A stretch of 64,000 nt of DNA from Nocardioides sp. Root190 (GTDB lineage Bacteria; Actinomycetota; Actinomycetes; Propionibacteriales; Nocardioidaceae): assembly GCF_001428565.1 (NCBI RefSeq), contig NZ_LMIA01000010.1:306305-370304 (forward strand). The letters run 5' to 3'. Of this stretch, positions 36,712 through 46,072 are shown piece after piece (the stretch's first letter is position 1; each line of letters begins with the position of its first letter). Below the pieces are notes generated by a model that made no database searches, was not told the DNA's origin, and saw only the letters and a program-made list of their open reading frames with translations. The translations under genes were made by a program, and so were the position numbers.

Positions 36712-37671
36712 TCAACCGACGAGGATCGTCCGGGCCCGCGCGACGTCGTCGGACATCGCCACGAGCAGGTCGTCGATCGAGTCGAAGCGCACCATCCCCC
36801 GCAGCCGCTCGACGAAGGAGACCTCGACCTCGCGGCCGTAGAGCTGGAGGTCGGTGCGGTCGAGCACGTAGGACTCGACCCGCCGCTCCCGCTCGCCAGC
36901 GAACGTCGGGTTGGTGCCGACACTGATCGCCGCGGGGTGGGTCGTGCCGGCGTCCGGCCCGTCGAGCACGGTCAGCCGTCCGGCGTACACGCCGTCGGCA
37001 GGGGCGGCCGCCCCTGCCCGGACGGGGACGTTGGCCGTGGGGAAGCCGAGCTCGCGTCCCCGCTTGTCGCCCTCGATCACCACGCCGCGGGTGCTGAACT
37101 CGCGGCCGAGCGCCTCGGCGGCACCGGTCACGTCACCGGCGGCCAGGCAGGTGCGCACGTAGGTCGAGGACCAGACCTGGGGTCCGCCGTCGAGGCTGAC
37201 CTCCTCGAGGACGAAGTCGTGGTCCTGCCCGGCGGCACGCAACAGGTTGCAGTCACCCGCGGCGCGGTTGCCGAAGCGGAAGTTCCCGCCCACCACCACG
37301 GCGCGCACGTGCAGGGCATCGACCAGGATCCGGTCGATGAACTCCGCGGGTGTCCAGGCGGCGATGTCGCGGGAGAACGGGATGACCAGGACGTCGTCGA
37401 CACCGGCCTCGCCCAGCAGCCGCAGTCGCTCGTCGATGGTCGTGATCGTCGCCGGTGCGTGCTCGGGCCGCAACACGGCGATGGGGTGCGGATCGAAGGT
37501 CACCGCGACCACACCGTCGATCGGGGTGTCCGCACCGACCTCGGCCGCGACCTCGCGGGCCCGCTGGACGACGTGCTGATGTCCCAGGTGCATGCCGTCG
37601 AAGTTCCCGATCGTCACCACCGTGCGGCCGAGATCGCTCGGCACCTCGGAGAAGTCGCGCCACACTCGCAC
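36712..37671 (-). CDS. ribF: Bifunctional riboflavin kinase/FAD synthetase
   Basis: A 319-residue enzyme making FMN and FAD. The FAD synthetase domain has TIGNFDGMHLGHQHV (near residue 20) and GGNFRFGNRAAGD; the riboflavin kinase domain has KRGRELGFPTANV and ISVGTNPTF. GTG 37671 is used; GTG 37665 is possible. It follows truB by 38 bases in the common rbfA-truB-ribF order. Confidence 0.95.
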   Translation of the reverse strand: MRVWRDFSEVPSDLGRTVVTIGNFDGMHLGHQHVVQRAREVAAEVGADTPIDGVVAVTFDPHPIAVLRPEHAPATITTIDERLRLLGEAGVDDVLVIPFSRDIAAWTPAEFIDRILVDALHVRAVVVGGNFRFGNRAAGDCNLLRAAGQDHDFVLEEVSLDGGPQVWSSTYVRTCLAAGDVTGAAEALGREFSTRGVVIEGDKRGRELGFPTANVPVRAGAAAPADGVYAGRLTVLDGPDAGTTHPAAISVGTNPTFAGERERRVESYVLDRTDLQLYGREVEVSFVERLRGMVRFDSIDDLLVAMSDDVARARTILVG

Positions 37672-37709
37672 GGCGGCAACTCTCCCACACCCGGGTGCGC
37701 GAGCCGGAA

Positions 37710-38567
37710 TCAGCCGACGAACACGGCGGCCGGGCGGGCGATCTCGCCCTCGGGCCGGTAGAGGGCGAGGAACTCGCCGTCGGGCGCGAACACCCCGGTC
37801 AGCGTGTCGATGTCGAGGGCCAGCGCGCGTCCGTACCGGACCGACTGCGCCTGCTCCTCGTCCAGGTCGAGCACCGGGAAGCACTGCCGCGCTGCGTCCT
37901 CGATGGCGATGGCGTGCAGGTGGTCGAGGTCGGTGTTGGCGCCGGACAGGGTGAACGGGCCGACCGCGTGACGGCGCAGCGCCGTCAGGTGACCACCGAC
38001 GCCCAACGCGGCACCGAGGTCCCGGGCGATCGCGCGGATGTAGGTGCCGCTCGAGCAGCGGACCCGCACCTCGAGGTCGAGGAACTCCCGGTCGCGACGG
38101 AACTCGCCCGCGACGATCTCGTGGATCCGCACCGGGCGGGCCTTGAGCTCGACCTCCTCGCCGGCGCGCGCCAGGGCGTAGGCGCGCTTGCCGTCGACCT
38201 TGATCGCAGAGACCGTCGAGGGGATCTGCTCGATGTCGCCCTCGAAGGCCGTCAGCGCCGAGAGGACCGCGTCCTCGGTGACGTGCGCCGCCGAGGTCGT
38301 GGCCGTGACCTCGCCCTCGGCGTCGTCGGTCGTGGTGACCTGCCCGAGCCGCACCGTCGCCGCGTAGGTCTTCTCGGTCAGCATCAGGTGCCCGAGCAGA
38401 CGGGTGGCGCGCTCGATCCCGAGCACCAGCACGCCGGTCGCCATCGGGTCGAGCGTGCCCGCGTGACCGACCTTGCGGGTGCCGAGGGTACGACGCACGC
38501 GCGCGACGACGGCGTGGGACGTCATGCCCGCAGGCTTGTCGACGACCACGAGGCCGGAATCGGCCAT
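37710..38567 (-). CDS. truB: tRNA pseudouridine(55) synthase
   Basis: A 285-residue TruB. The catalytic Asp lies in KVGHAGTLDPMATGVL (Asp near residue 40). GLVVVDKPAGMTSH opens the protein, and the RCSSGTYIRAIARDLG segment is present. It makes the T-loop pseudouridine of tRNA. ATG 38567 overlaps the rbfA stop by one base (TGATG). Confidence 0.96.
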   Translation of the reverse strand: MADSGLVVVDKPAGMTSHAVVARVRRTLGTRKVGHAGTLDPMATGVLVLGIERATRLLGHLMLTEKTYAATVRLGQVTTTDDAEGEVTATTSAAHVTEDAVLSALTAFEGDIEQIPSTVSAIKVDGKRAYALARAGEEVELKARPVRIHEIVAGEFRRDREFLDLEVRVRCSSGTYIRAIARDLGAALGVGGHLTALRRHAVGPFTLSGANTDLDHLHAIAIEDAARQCFPVLDLDEEQAQSVRYGRALALDIDTLTGVFAPDGEFLALYRPEGEIARPAAVFVG

Positions 38568-39052
38568 CAGGCGCGGTCGTCCCGCTCGTCCAGCCCGTCC
38601 TCGTCGTCCGGGTCCAGGTCGTCCTCGTCGAGGACCTCGCGGGGCTTCTTGTACGGGTCGGCCTCACCGGCCGGCTCCTTGCCCTCCCGGACCGCCGCCA
38701 CGGCGGCGTCGGCCTCACGGGCCCGGGCCAGCACCTCGTCGAGCTGACGGGCGGACTCGGGGATGCCGTCGAAGGCGAAGGCGAGGCTGGGCACGGTACG
38801 CATGCCGAGCTGCTTGCCGACCTCGGCGCGCAGCACGCCCTTGGCGGACTCGAGCGCAGCAGCGGTGTCGGCCTGGACCTCGCCGTCACCGAGCACGGTG
38901 TAGTAGATGGTGGCGTTCTGGGCGTCGCCGGTCATCCGGACCTCGGTGATGGTCACGAACCCCAACCGGGGGTCCTTGATCCGTCGTTCGAGCATCTCGG
39001 CGACGATCACCTTGATCCGGTCGGCGATCTTGCGCACGCGCGGGCTGGCCAT
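38567..39052 (-). CDS. rbfA: Ribosome-binding factor A
   Basis: A 161-residue RbfA, a 30S maturation factor. The KH-like fold includes [22 protein letters not shown] start and [18 protein letters not shown]. The final 40 residues are an acidic tail ([15 protein letters not shown]) longer than in E. coli. TAGGAA six bases before ATG 39052 may be a weak internal promoter. Confidence 0.95.
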   Translation of the reverse strand: MASPRVRKIADRIKVIVAEMLERRIKDPRLGFVTITEVRMTGDAQNATIYYTVLGDGEVQADTAAALESAKGVLRAEVGKQLGMRTVPSLAFAFDGIPESARQLDEVLARAREADAAVAAVREGKEPAGEADPYKKPREVLDEDDLDPDDEDGLDERDDRA

Positions 39053-39090
39053 GGTCTGTTCCTATCAGAGAGATGTTGCTCGGAGAACGC

Positions 39091-39127
39091 CTGTGCCGCC
39101 CGACCCGCGCGGGGTCGGGCGGCACAG
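39091..39127. terminator. Perfect 16-bp hairpin between infB and rbfA
   Basis: Arms beginning CTGTGCCGCCCGACCC pair perfectly around GCGCG, 14 bases beyond the infB stop. It may end or attenuate the long nusA-infB transcript. Confidence 0.8.
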
Positions 39128-39141
39128 TCAGTGCACAGCGA

Positions 39142-42018
39142 TCAGCTGCGGGGGATTTCCTTCATCTCGAAGGCCTCGACGATGTCGCCTTCCTTGATGT
39201 CCTGGAAGTTCTTGAGCACGAGACCGCACTCGAAGCCTTCCCGGACCTCGGACGCGTCGTCCTTCTCCCGCTTGAGGGAGGCCAGGTCGAGGTTGTCCGC
39301 GACCACGGCGCCATCACGGAGGATGCGCACCTTGGCGTTGCGACGCAGCACTCCACCGATGACCATGCAGCCTGCGATGTTGCCGATCTTCGAGCTGCGG
39401 AAGATCGCACGGATCTCCGCCTGGCCGAGGGTCGACTCCTCGTACTCCGGCTTGAGCATGCCCTTGAGAGCCGCCTCGATCTCCTCGATCGCCTGGTAGA
39501 TGACCGAGTAGTAACGAATCTCGACACCTTCCTTGTCGGCCATCTGGCCCGCCTTGCCCTGCGGCCGGACGTTGAAGCCGATGATGATCGCGTCGGATGC
39601 GGCGGCCAGGTCGACGTTGGTCTCGGTGATCGCGCCGACACCACGGTCGATGACGCGGAGGCTGACCTCCTCGCCCACATCGATCTGGGCCAGGGCGTCC
39701 TCGAGAGCCTCGACAGAACCGGACACGTCGCCCTTGAGGATGAGGTTGAGCTCCTGGCTCTCGCCCTTCTCCATGGAGGCCATGAAGTCCTCGAGCGTAC
39801 GGCGGACGCGACGCTTGGCCTGCATGGCCGCACGCTCGCGCGCCTCGCGCTTCTCGGCGATCTGGCGTGCCATCCGGTCGTCCTCGACGACGAGGAAGTT
39901 CTGACCGGCGCCGGGGACGGCGGTCAGACCGAGCACCATCGCGGGACGCGACGGGTCGGCTTCCACGATGTTGTCGCCGTGCTCGTCGAGCATCGCGCGG
40001 ACCCGGCCGTGGGCCGGCCCGGCGACGATCGAGTCGCCGACGCGCAGCGTTCCGCGCTGGACGAGGATCGTCGCGACGGGACCGCGGCCCCGGTCGAGGT
40101 GAGCCTCGATGACCAGGCCCTGGGCGTCCTGCACCGGGTTGGCCCGAAGGTCCAGCGATGCATCGGCCGTCAGGACGATCGCCTCGAGCAGCTTGTCGAG
40201 GTTGAGGCCGGCCTTGGCCGAGACGTCGACGAACATCGAGTCGCCGCCGTACTCCTCGGGAACGAGGCCGTACTCGGAGAGCTGACCACGAACCTTGGTC
40301 GGGTCGGCGCTCTCCTTGTCGATCTTGTTGACCGCGACCACGATCGGCACGCCGGCCGCCCGGGCGTGGTTGAGCGCCTCGACCGTCTGCGGCATGACGC
40401 CGTCGTCGGCCGCGACCACCAGGACGGCGATGTCGGTCGCCTGGGCACCACGGGCACGCATCGAGGTGAACGCCTCGTGACCCGGGGTGTCGATGAAGGT
40501 GATCCGGCGGTCGTTGCCGTCGACCTCGGTGTGGACCTGGTAGGCACCGATGTGCTGGGTGATGCCACCGGCCTCGCCGGCCACGACGTTGGCGTCGCGG
40601 AGCGCGTCGAGGAGCTTGGTCTTTCCGTGGTCGACGTGACCCATGACGGTCACGACCGGCGGACGGATGACGAGGTCGTCCTCGCCGCCCTCGTCGGCAC
40701 CGAACTCGAGGTCGAACGTCTCGAGCAGCTCGCGGTCCTCGTCCTCCGGGGACACGATCTCGACGACGTAGTTCAGCTCGTCACCGATCAGCTCCAGGGT
40801 CTCGTCGCCCACCGACTGGGTGGCCGTGACCATCTCGCCGAGGTGGAAGAGCATCTGCACGAGCGACGCCGCGTCGACACCGATCTTGTCGGCGAAGTCG
40901 GTCAGCGAGCAGCCGCGGGCCAGACGGATCGTCTCGCCGCTGCCCTTGCGGACCCGCATGCCGCCGATCGTCGGGGCCTCCATGGCCTCGAATTCCTGGC
41001 GACGCGCACGCTTCGACTTGCGACCGCGACGGGCGGGACCACCCGGGCGACCGAAGGCACCCTGGGTCTGGCCACGCTGGCCGGGACGGCCACCACCGGG
41101 ACGACCGCCACCACCGGGGCCGAAGCCACCGGGGCCGCGACCGGGTGCACCGGCACCGGCACCTGCGCCGGCACCACCGGGGCCACCGCGACCGGGGGCA
41201 CCCGGACGTCCGGGACCACCGGGACGGCCACCGGGGCCGCCGGGGCCACGACCGGCACCCGGGCCACCGGGACCACGGCCACCGGGGCCCTGGCCGAAGG
41301 CGGCCGGGGACTTCGGCATCATCGCCGGGTTCGGACGGGGCATGCCCGGACGCGCGGCAGCGCCACCGGCACCAGCCGGCGGACGCGGGCCGGCGGGACC
41401 GGCGTCACCCTCGCGCGGCGCCGGGGCGGGGCGGCGGCCCATGCCCTGGCTCGGAGCGAACGGGTTGTTGCCCGGACGCGGAGTTCCACCGGGCTTGCCG
41501 ACGGGACGCGGCGCGGGGGCCGGAGCCTTCGGCGTCGGCGGCTTGGGACCAGCCGGCTTGGCGGCAGCAGGGGCCGGGGCCTCGGCAACCGGAGCAGGCG
41601 GCTCAGGGGTCGGTTCGGGCTCGGGCTCGGGAGCCTTGGCCGGGCCGGGACGCGGGCCCGGGCGCGGGGCCGCGGGCTTGTCCTCCACCGGGGCGACAGG
41701 CGCCGGAGCGGCGGCCTCCACCGGAGCGGGGGCCTCGGCAGCGGCAGGGGCCTCGACCGGGGCGGGGGCCTCGGCGGGCTTGCGCGGGGCAGGGCGGGGC
41801 GCCGGCTTGGCCGGAGCGGCAGCGCCGGCGTCGCCGGACGGCTGCATCTTGGCAAGGAGCTCGGCGCCGTACGTCGACTCGAACTTCTTGACAGCAGGAA
41901 GCTCGACGCTCGACGACGCCGTCTTGGCGAACTCTCCGATCGCGCTCAGCTTCTCCAGCGCTTCCTTGCTGGGAATGCCGTACTTCTTCGCGAGTTCTGA
42001 AACTCGGGTCTTGGCCAC
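39142..42018 (-). CDS. infB: Translation initiation factor IF-2
   Basis: A 958-residue IF-2. A short N-terminal helical domain is followed by roughly 300 residues of low-complexity Pro/Ala then Gly/Arg/Pro repeats ([16 protein letters not shown]). The GTPase domain starts near residue 455 with [16 protein letters not shown] and NKIDKESA, and the C-terminal domains bind initiator tRNA. The long N-terminal part is normal for Actinomycetota. The GC-rich stretch creates very long antisense open frames that are not genes. Confidence 0.97.
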   Translation of the reverse strand: MAKTRVSELAKKYGIPSKEALEKLSAIGEFAKTASSSVELPAVKKFESTYGAELLAKMQPSGDAGAAAPAKPAPRPAPRKPAEAPAPVEAPAAAEAPAPVEAAAPAPVAPVEDKPAAPRPGPRPGPAKAPEPEPEPTPEPPAPVAEAPAPAAAKPAGPKPPTPKAPAPAPRPVGKPGGTPRPGNNPFAPSQGMGRRPAPAPREGDAGPAGPRPPAGAGGAAARPGMPRPNPAMMPKSPAAFGQGPGGRGPGGPGAGRGPGGPGGRPGGPGRPGAPGRGGPGGAGAGAGAGAPGRGPGGFGPGGGGRPGGGRPGQRGQTQGAFGRPGGPARRGRKSKRARRQEFEAMEAPTIGGMRVRKGSGETIRLARGCSLTDFADKIGVDAASLVQMLFHLGEMVTATQSVGDETLELIGDELNYVVEIVSPEDEDRELLETFDLEFGADEGGEDDLVIRPPVVTVMGHVDHGKTKLLDALRDANVVAGEAGGITQHIGAYQVHTEVDGNDRRITFIDTPGHEAFTSMRARGAQATDIAVLVVAADDGVMPQTVEALNHARAAGVPIVVAVNKIDKESADPTKVRGQLSEYGLVPEEYGGDSMFVDVSAKAGLNLDKLLEAIVLTADASLDLRANPVQDAQGLVIEAHLDRGRGPVATILVQRGTLRVGDSIVAGPAHGRVRAMLDEHGDNIVEADPSRPAMVLGLTAVPGAGQNFLVVEDDRMARQIAEKREARERAAMQAKRRVRRTLEDFMASMEKGESQELNLILKGDVSGSVEALEDALAQIDVGEEVSLRVIDRGVGAITETNVDLAAASDAIIIGFNVRPQGKAGQMADKEGVEIRYYSVIYQAIEEIEAALKGMLKPEYEESTLGQAEIRAIFRSSKIGNIAGCMVIGGVLRRNAKVRILRDGAVVADNLDLASLKREKDDASEVREGFECGLVLKNFQDIKEGDIVEAFEMKEIPRS

Positions 42019-42161
42019 GGTTCTCCTTCTGGCCCAAGACCCGGGGAGGATCTCTAGACCGTTGGTGGGTGGTGCAGAACGAACTGGCTCATCGCGAGGT
42101 ACTCATCGAGTGCTCATGAGCTGCTGCTCCAGTCTTTCGGTGGTTGATTCGGTCAGGTTGA

Positions 42162-42485
42162 TCAGTGCGCGGTGAGGTACTCCCCCACCGGCACAGTGGA
42201 GAGCCCACCCTGCCCCTGCGTCAGACGCAGTGCACGGGAGAAGGCTTTCCGCCGTACCGCGAGGTCGTAGCAACCGCTGGTGGGGTGCAGGTGCGCCCCA
42301 CGACCCGGTGCAGTTCCCTCCGGATCGGGCAGGACGGCTGGTAGGCCGTCAGGTCCCGAGCCAGCGGTCACCCGCAACAACTCGCGCTTGGCAGCCCGCT
42401 GCCGACATCCGATGCAGGTCCGGACAGGTCCCTGGTCAGGGATCTGGTCGAGTTCCACGGGAGATTTCAGTCGGCGAGCCACCAA
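42162..42485 (-). CDS. ylxR: YlxR-family RNA-binding protein
   Basis: A 107-residue YlxR (DUF448) protein. The family motif is RTCIGCRQRAAKRELLRV near residue 22, and the RGAHLHPTSGCYDLAVRRKAF region follows. It lies between nusA and infB, its standard position. YlxR has been linked to RNase P and to RNA binding in other bacteria. GTG 42485. Confidence 0.93.
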   Translation of the reverse strand: MVARRLKSPVELDQIPDQGPVRTCIGCRQRAAKRELLRVTAGSGPDGLPAVLPDPEGTAPGRGAHLHPTSGCYDLAVRRKAFSRALRLTQGQGGLSTVPVGEYLTAH

Positions 42486-42555
42486 CCGGAAACTCTACCG
42501 CTAGTACGGTCGTGGGACCGAACCGGCGAGCCCCCGGGCCCTCAGTGGGAATCGA

Positions 42556-43524
42556 TCAGGCTTCCTCGTCGGAGTGGATGTCGATGCGCCAGCCGGTCAG
42601 GCGGGCCGCGAGGCGGGCGTTCTGGCCCTCCTTGCCGATCGCGAGCGACAGTTGGAAGTCGGGAACGACCACGCGAGCCGAGCGCGCAGCAGCATCGACC
42701 ACGGTGACCGACTGCACCTGCGCCGGCGACAGCGCGTGCGCCACCATCTCGGCCGGGTCCTCGGACCAGTCGACGATGTCGATCTTCTCGCCCGCGAGCT
42801 CCGCCATGACGTTGCGGACCCGCTGGCCCATCGGGCCGATGCAGGCTCCCTTGGCGTTGACGCCCGGCACTGCCGAGCGTACGGCGATCTTGGTCCGGTG
42901 GCCGGACTCGCGGGCAATGGCGGCGATCTCCACGGTGCCGTCGGCGATCTCGGGCACCTCGAGCGCGAAGAGCTTCTTGACCAGGTTGGGGTGCGAGCGC
43001 GAGAGCGTGATCTGCGGCCCCCGCATGCCCTTGCGCACCGAGATCACCAGGCACTTGATCCGGGTGCCATGGCTGTAGTCCTCGTCGGGCACCCGCTCGC
43101 TGGACGGCAGCTGCGCCTCGAGCTTGCCCAGGTCGACGAGCACGTCGTCGGGGTTGCGGCCCTGCTGGATGATGCCGGAGACGATGTCGCCCTCCTTGCC
43201 GGAGAACTCACCGAACCGGATCTCGTCCTCGGCGTCGCGCAGCCGCTGCAGCATGATCTGCTTCGCGGTCGTCGCGGCGATCCGGCCGAAGTCGGCCGGG
43301 GTGTCGTCGAACTGCCCGACCTTGTTGCCCTCGTCGTCCAGCTCGTCGGCGAGCACCGACACGTGGCCCGTCTTGCGGTTCAGCTCCACCCGCGCCTGGG
43401 GGTTCGACCCCGGGGTCTTGTGGTACGCCGTGAGGAGAGCCTGCTCGATCGCCTCGACGAGCACCTCGAACTTGATCTCCTTCTCGCGCTCCAGGGTGCG
43501 CAGGATGCTCAGGTCGATGTCCAT
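42556..43524 (-). CDS. nusA: Transcription termination/antitermination factor NusA
   Basis: A 322-residue NusA of the short actinobacterial form lacking the C-terminal acidic repeats. An N-terminal RNA polymerase-binding domain, an S1 domain ([11 protein letters not shown]) and two KH domains ([34 protein letters not shown]) are visible. ATG 43524 overlaps the rimP stop by one base. Confidence 0.96.
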   Translation of the reverse strand: MDIDLSILRTLEREKEIKFEVLVEAIEQALLTAYHKTPGSNPQARVELNRKTGHVSVLADELDDEGNKVGQFDDTPADFGRIAATTAKQIMLQRLRDAEDEIRFGEFSGKEGDIVSGIIQQGRNPDDVLVDLGKLEAQLPSSERVPDEDYSHGTRIKCLVISVRKGMRGPQITLSRSHPNLVKKLFALEVPEIADGTVEIAAIARESGHRTKIAVRSAVPGVNAKGACIGPMGQRVRNVMAELAGEKIDIVDWSEDPAEMVAHALSPAQVQSVTVVDAAARSARVVVPDFQLSLAIGKEGQNARLAARLTGWRIDIHSDEEA

Positions 43525-44054
43525 CAGTCAGCGTCCTCATTCGTCGTCTCGTTGCTGTGCTTGCGGTTGAACTCGATCTGCACCAGTGCCTTGGCGACCT
43601 CGGCGTACGACACCCGGACCTCGGCACCCGAGACCTCCAGGGTGACGCCGTCGTCGTCGCTCGCGCCGACGCGGCCCACGATCTCGGCCTCGCCATCGGC
43701 GCGGGTGATCTTGACGAGTCGGCCCTCGTTGCGCCGCCAGTGGCGGGGCAGGGTGAGGGGGCGGTCGACACCACGCGAGGTGACCTCCAGCGTGTAGGGC
43801 AGCTCGCCCATCACCTGTGATCCGCCGCCGGGTCCGTCGGCCTCGAGGACCTGGTCGATCATCTTGGTGGCCGACGCGACGTCGTCGAGGGTGAGTCCCC
43901 CGTCGGTGTCGATGGCGACGCGCAGGACGCGTCGCTTGCCGGCCGGGCTGATCTCGACGGCCTCGAGATCGAGGCCCAGCTCGGCGAGAGGTCCGGTGAG
44001 GACGTTCTCGATCCGCTCGGCTGTCGCTCCGTGAGCGCCCTGTCCCGAACCCAT
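43524..44054 (-). CDS. rimP: Ribosome maturation factor RimP
   Basis: A 176-residue Rim[22 protein letters not shown] and [13 protein letters not shown] are family segments. ATG 44054 is chosen because GGGAGGA lies seven bases upstream; the frame continues to GTG 44096. First gene of the leftward rimP-nusA-ylxR-infB-rbfA-truB-ribF block. Confidence 0.95.
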   Translation of the reverse strand: MGSGQGAHGATAERIENVLTGPLAELGLDLEAVEISPAGKRRVLRVAIDTDGGLTLDDVASATKMIDQVLEADGPGGGSQVMGELPYTLEVTSRGVDRPLTLPRHWRRNEGRLVKITRADGEAEIVGRVGASDDDGVTLEVSGAEVRVSYAEVAKALVQIEFNRKHSNETTNEDAD

Positions 44055-44110
44055 GTCGAGTCCTCCCGTGTCCTGTTGTGGCTGTGCGTTCACCACCCTA
44101 CCGCTGCGGA

Positions 44111-44116
44111 TAGGGT
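44111..44116 (+). promoter_or_regulatory. -10 hexamer TAGGGT of the Tat lipoprotein gene
   Basis: TAGGGT, then TCCCGC, then GTG 44123; predicts a leaderless transcript. Confidence 0.5.
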
Positions 44117-44122
44117 TCCCGC

Positions 44123-44623
44123 GTGTCCAGGAGCCCCCTCCCCCTCAGCCGCCGCGGTCTCGTTGCCGGCGGGCTCGCAGGGACCGCCGCGCTGCTCGGC
44201 GGGTGCGACGCCGTGGGCGACCTGCTCGACGGCGACGACGAGCCGGGCGTGTCGGGTGCCGTCACCCCGACCGCCCCCGCCGTCGACGCCGACAGCGCCC
44301 TGGTGAGCGAGGTCACCCAGGCCATCGCGGCCACCAGCGCCCTCGCCACCGCGACGGGGACGACCGTCGCCGCCCTGGCGAGGATCGGCACCCACCTGGC
44401 CCGCATCCACGACGCCCACCTGGTCGAGCTCGGCGGCGCCGACCCGGCCCAGGCGCCCGTCGTCCCGACCGATCGGGCCACGGCCCTGAAGGGCCTGGTC
44501 CTGGCCGAGCAACGCCTGCAGGACCGCCTGGTCCTCGCCGCCGGCGCGGCACGGAGTGGCGCCCTGGCCCAGGTGCTCGCGTCGATGGCGGCCGCCGTTG
44601 CCCAGCAGCGGGCGGTGATGTGA
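44123..44623 (+). CDS. Tat-type lipoprotein of unknown function
   Basis: A 166-residue protein. The N-terminus has a Tat-like [20 protein letters not shown] with a lipobox Cys at residue 28. The mature part is Ala-rich and helical with two His/Asp/Glu-containing helices ([16 protein letters not shown]). It is coupled by TGATG overlap to the DUF4439 gene. The M. tuberculosis rimP-proS interval has a comparable gene pair, so the association is old. Confidence 0.8.
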   Translation: MSRSPLPLSRRGLVAGGLAGTAALLGGCDAVGDLLDGDDEPGVSGAVTPTAPAVDADSALVSEVTQAIAATSALATATGTTVAALARIGTHLARIHDAHLVELGGADPAQAPVVPTDRATALKGLVLAEQRLQDRLVLAAGAARSGALAQVLASMAAAVAQQRAVM

Positions 44624-45066
44624 TGGGCGAGCCCACCCCCACGCCGGCCGACGACGCGACCGAGCCGCTCCAGGTCGCGCTCGCCGCGGAGCACGCCGCG
44701 GTCTTCGTCTACGCCGCACTGGGCGCCCAGACCTCGCGCACGTCCTCGGCCCCCCTCTATGCACGGGTCACCCGTGCCTATCTCGTGCACCGCAACCGGC
44801 GCGACCGCCTCGCGGCGATGATCGCCGCCACGGGTGCCGACCCCGTGCCCGCCGAACCCGGCTACTCGTTGCCTGCTGAGCTCGGGACCGCCACCGCGGT
44901 CACCGCCCGGGCCCGCGAGCTCGAGGAGGGTGCCGCCTCCACCTACGCCTACCTCGTGGCGAGCACGAGCGGCGCGGCCCGGACCTGGGCGGTCGAGGCG
45001 CTTCTCGACGCCGCGGTGCGCGGACTGGGCTTCGGCGCCCGCCCGGAGCGACTGCCCGGGATCTGA
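44623..45066 (+). CDS. DUF4439 ferritin-like protein
   Basis: A 147-residue helical protein with a ferritin-like DUF4439 fold: LAAEHAAVFVYAALGAQ provides Glu and His on helix 1, YLVHRNRRDRL on helix 2 and ELEEGAASTYAYLV on helix 3. These could form a metal site, though DUF4439 metal binding is not established. It is translated with the lipoprotein gene through a one-base overlap. There is no signal peptide, so it may act on the cytoplasmic side. Confidence 0.82.
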   Translation: MGEPTPTPADDATEPLQVALAAEHAAVFVYAALGAQTSRTSSAPLYARVTRAYLVHRNRRDRLAAMIAATGADPVPAEPGYSLPAELGTATAVTARARELEEGAASTYAYLVASTSGAARTWAVEALLDAAVRGLGFGARPERLPGI

Positions 45067-45349
45067 GCGGCATCGGAGCGCACGCGTCGAGGCCCGCAAA
45101 AACGCCAGCGGTTCGCGGCCTCGGTCTCCGGGAGACTCCCGAGACGTCCCCCGAAGACGGGGCCGCGAACCACTGGTGACCGGGGACAACGGTCATCAGG
45201 TGACGGGAGAGGTGGGGCTCACCGATCACCTGTGCACAATCATGCAACAGAACGCCCCCGGGGTCTGTAGCTCGCTTTCCTCATAAATGTGCACTGCACA
45301 AACCTGCAATCACGGGCGCCAGAGCCAGCGCCCGCGGTCCGCGCAGGAG
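45067..45349. other. 283-base convergent gap with hairpin and palindrome
   Basis: No gene is seen. A hairpin with 16-base arms and one mismatch (45105-45120 and 45161-45176, beginning CCAGCGGTTCGCGG) encloses a 40-base loop with its own inverted repeats and probably terminates both flanking genes. TGTGCACTGCACA (45288-45300) is a 13-base palindrome with a related half site TGTGCACAA at 45231. No tRNA fold was found. Confidence 0.6.
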
Positions 45350-46069
45350 TCAGCGCCAGGGGGCGAGGAGACCGGGAATGTCCGCCAGCCGGTGCGCAGT
45401 CGCGTCCGGCTCGCCCTCGCTGTGTCCGACCTGGTCGGACGGGATGGCGCTGTGCGGCACGTGGATGGCGCGCAGGCCTGCGTTCTGCGCACCCCACACG
45501 TCGTCGAAGAGCCGGTCGCCGACGTACACGCACCGGGACGCGTCGCTCACACCGACCGCGTCCATCGCGGCCCCGAAGGCACGGGGCGAGGGCTTGGTCC
45601 ACGGGATCTCGCTCGAGTAGACGTCGCCGTCGATGAGGTCGAGCACCCCGTCGCGCTCGAAGAAGCCGCGATGCCAGGCACGTGGCCAGATCGTGTTGGA
45701 CAGGACCCCGACCTTGATCCCCTCGGCACGCAGCCAGGTGAAGAGCGGAGCGACCTCAGGGTCGGTGAGGGTGTGCGGCTCCCAGAACTCGTAGTACGCC
45801 GCGAGGAGCTCTGGGTCGTGATCGAGGCCTGCGGCGGTGAACAGGTCGCCGATCGTCGCACTCTGCTGGTGGTCCCTGCTCCTGCCCCAGATCTCGCCAC
45901 CCGCGCTGTGCAGGCGGGTCGCGACGGCATGGTGGTCGTCGGAGGTGTCCGGGGTGGCCCGGACCGCCTGGGCGAGCGCCAAGGACTCCGCGTGGAAGTC
46001 GATGTCGTGCCAGGCAGTGAGCGTGCCGCCCCAGTCGAAGATGACCGCCTCGACGGCACCGACGGCCAC
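45350..46069 (-). CDS. HAD-superfamily hydrolase
   Basis: A 239-residue HAD phosphatase. Motif I is FDWGGTLTAW, in which DWGGT replaces the usual DxDxT; the first Asp nucleophile is kept but the second is Gly. Motif II is VGVLSNT, the motif III Lys lies in WTKPSP and motif IV is YVGDRLFDDVWGA. The missing second Asp may alter the reaction. GTG 46069, three bases after proS, so co-transcribed. Confidence 0.9.
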   Translation of the reverse strand: MAVGAVEAVIFDWGGTLTAWHDIDFHAESLALAQAVRATPDTSDDHHAVATRLHSAGGEIWGRSRDHQQSATIGDLFTAAGLDHDPELLAAYYEFWEPHTLTDPEVAPLFTWLRAEGIKVGVLSNTIWPRAWHRGFFERDGVLDLIDGDVYSSEIPWTKPSPRAFGAAMDAVGVSDASRCVYVGDRLFDDVWGAQNAGLRAIHVPHSAIPSDQVGHSEGEPDATAHRLADIPGLLAPWR

Positions 46070-46072
46070 AGC

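Noticed and set aside
40900..41850. Possible tandem DNA repeat in the GC-rich part of infB
   Set aside because: The pattern is codon-level Gly/Pro/Arg/Ala low complexity common in actinobacterial IF-2, not an array of identical DNA units.
39073..42000. Long open frame opposite infB
   Set aside because: It mirrors IF-2 codons. At 70% G+C the antisense frame of a long gene often lacks stops; the protein has no recognisable domain and shows Gly/Thr runs from the low-complexity region.
45105..45176. tRNA or known riboswitch in the 283-base gap
   Set aside because: No cloverleaf, CCA-adjacent acceptor or T-loop sequence is present and no gene start follows.
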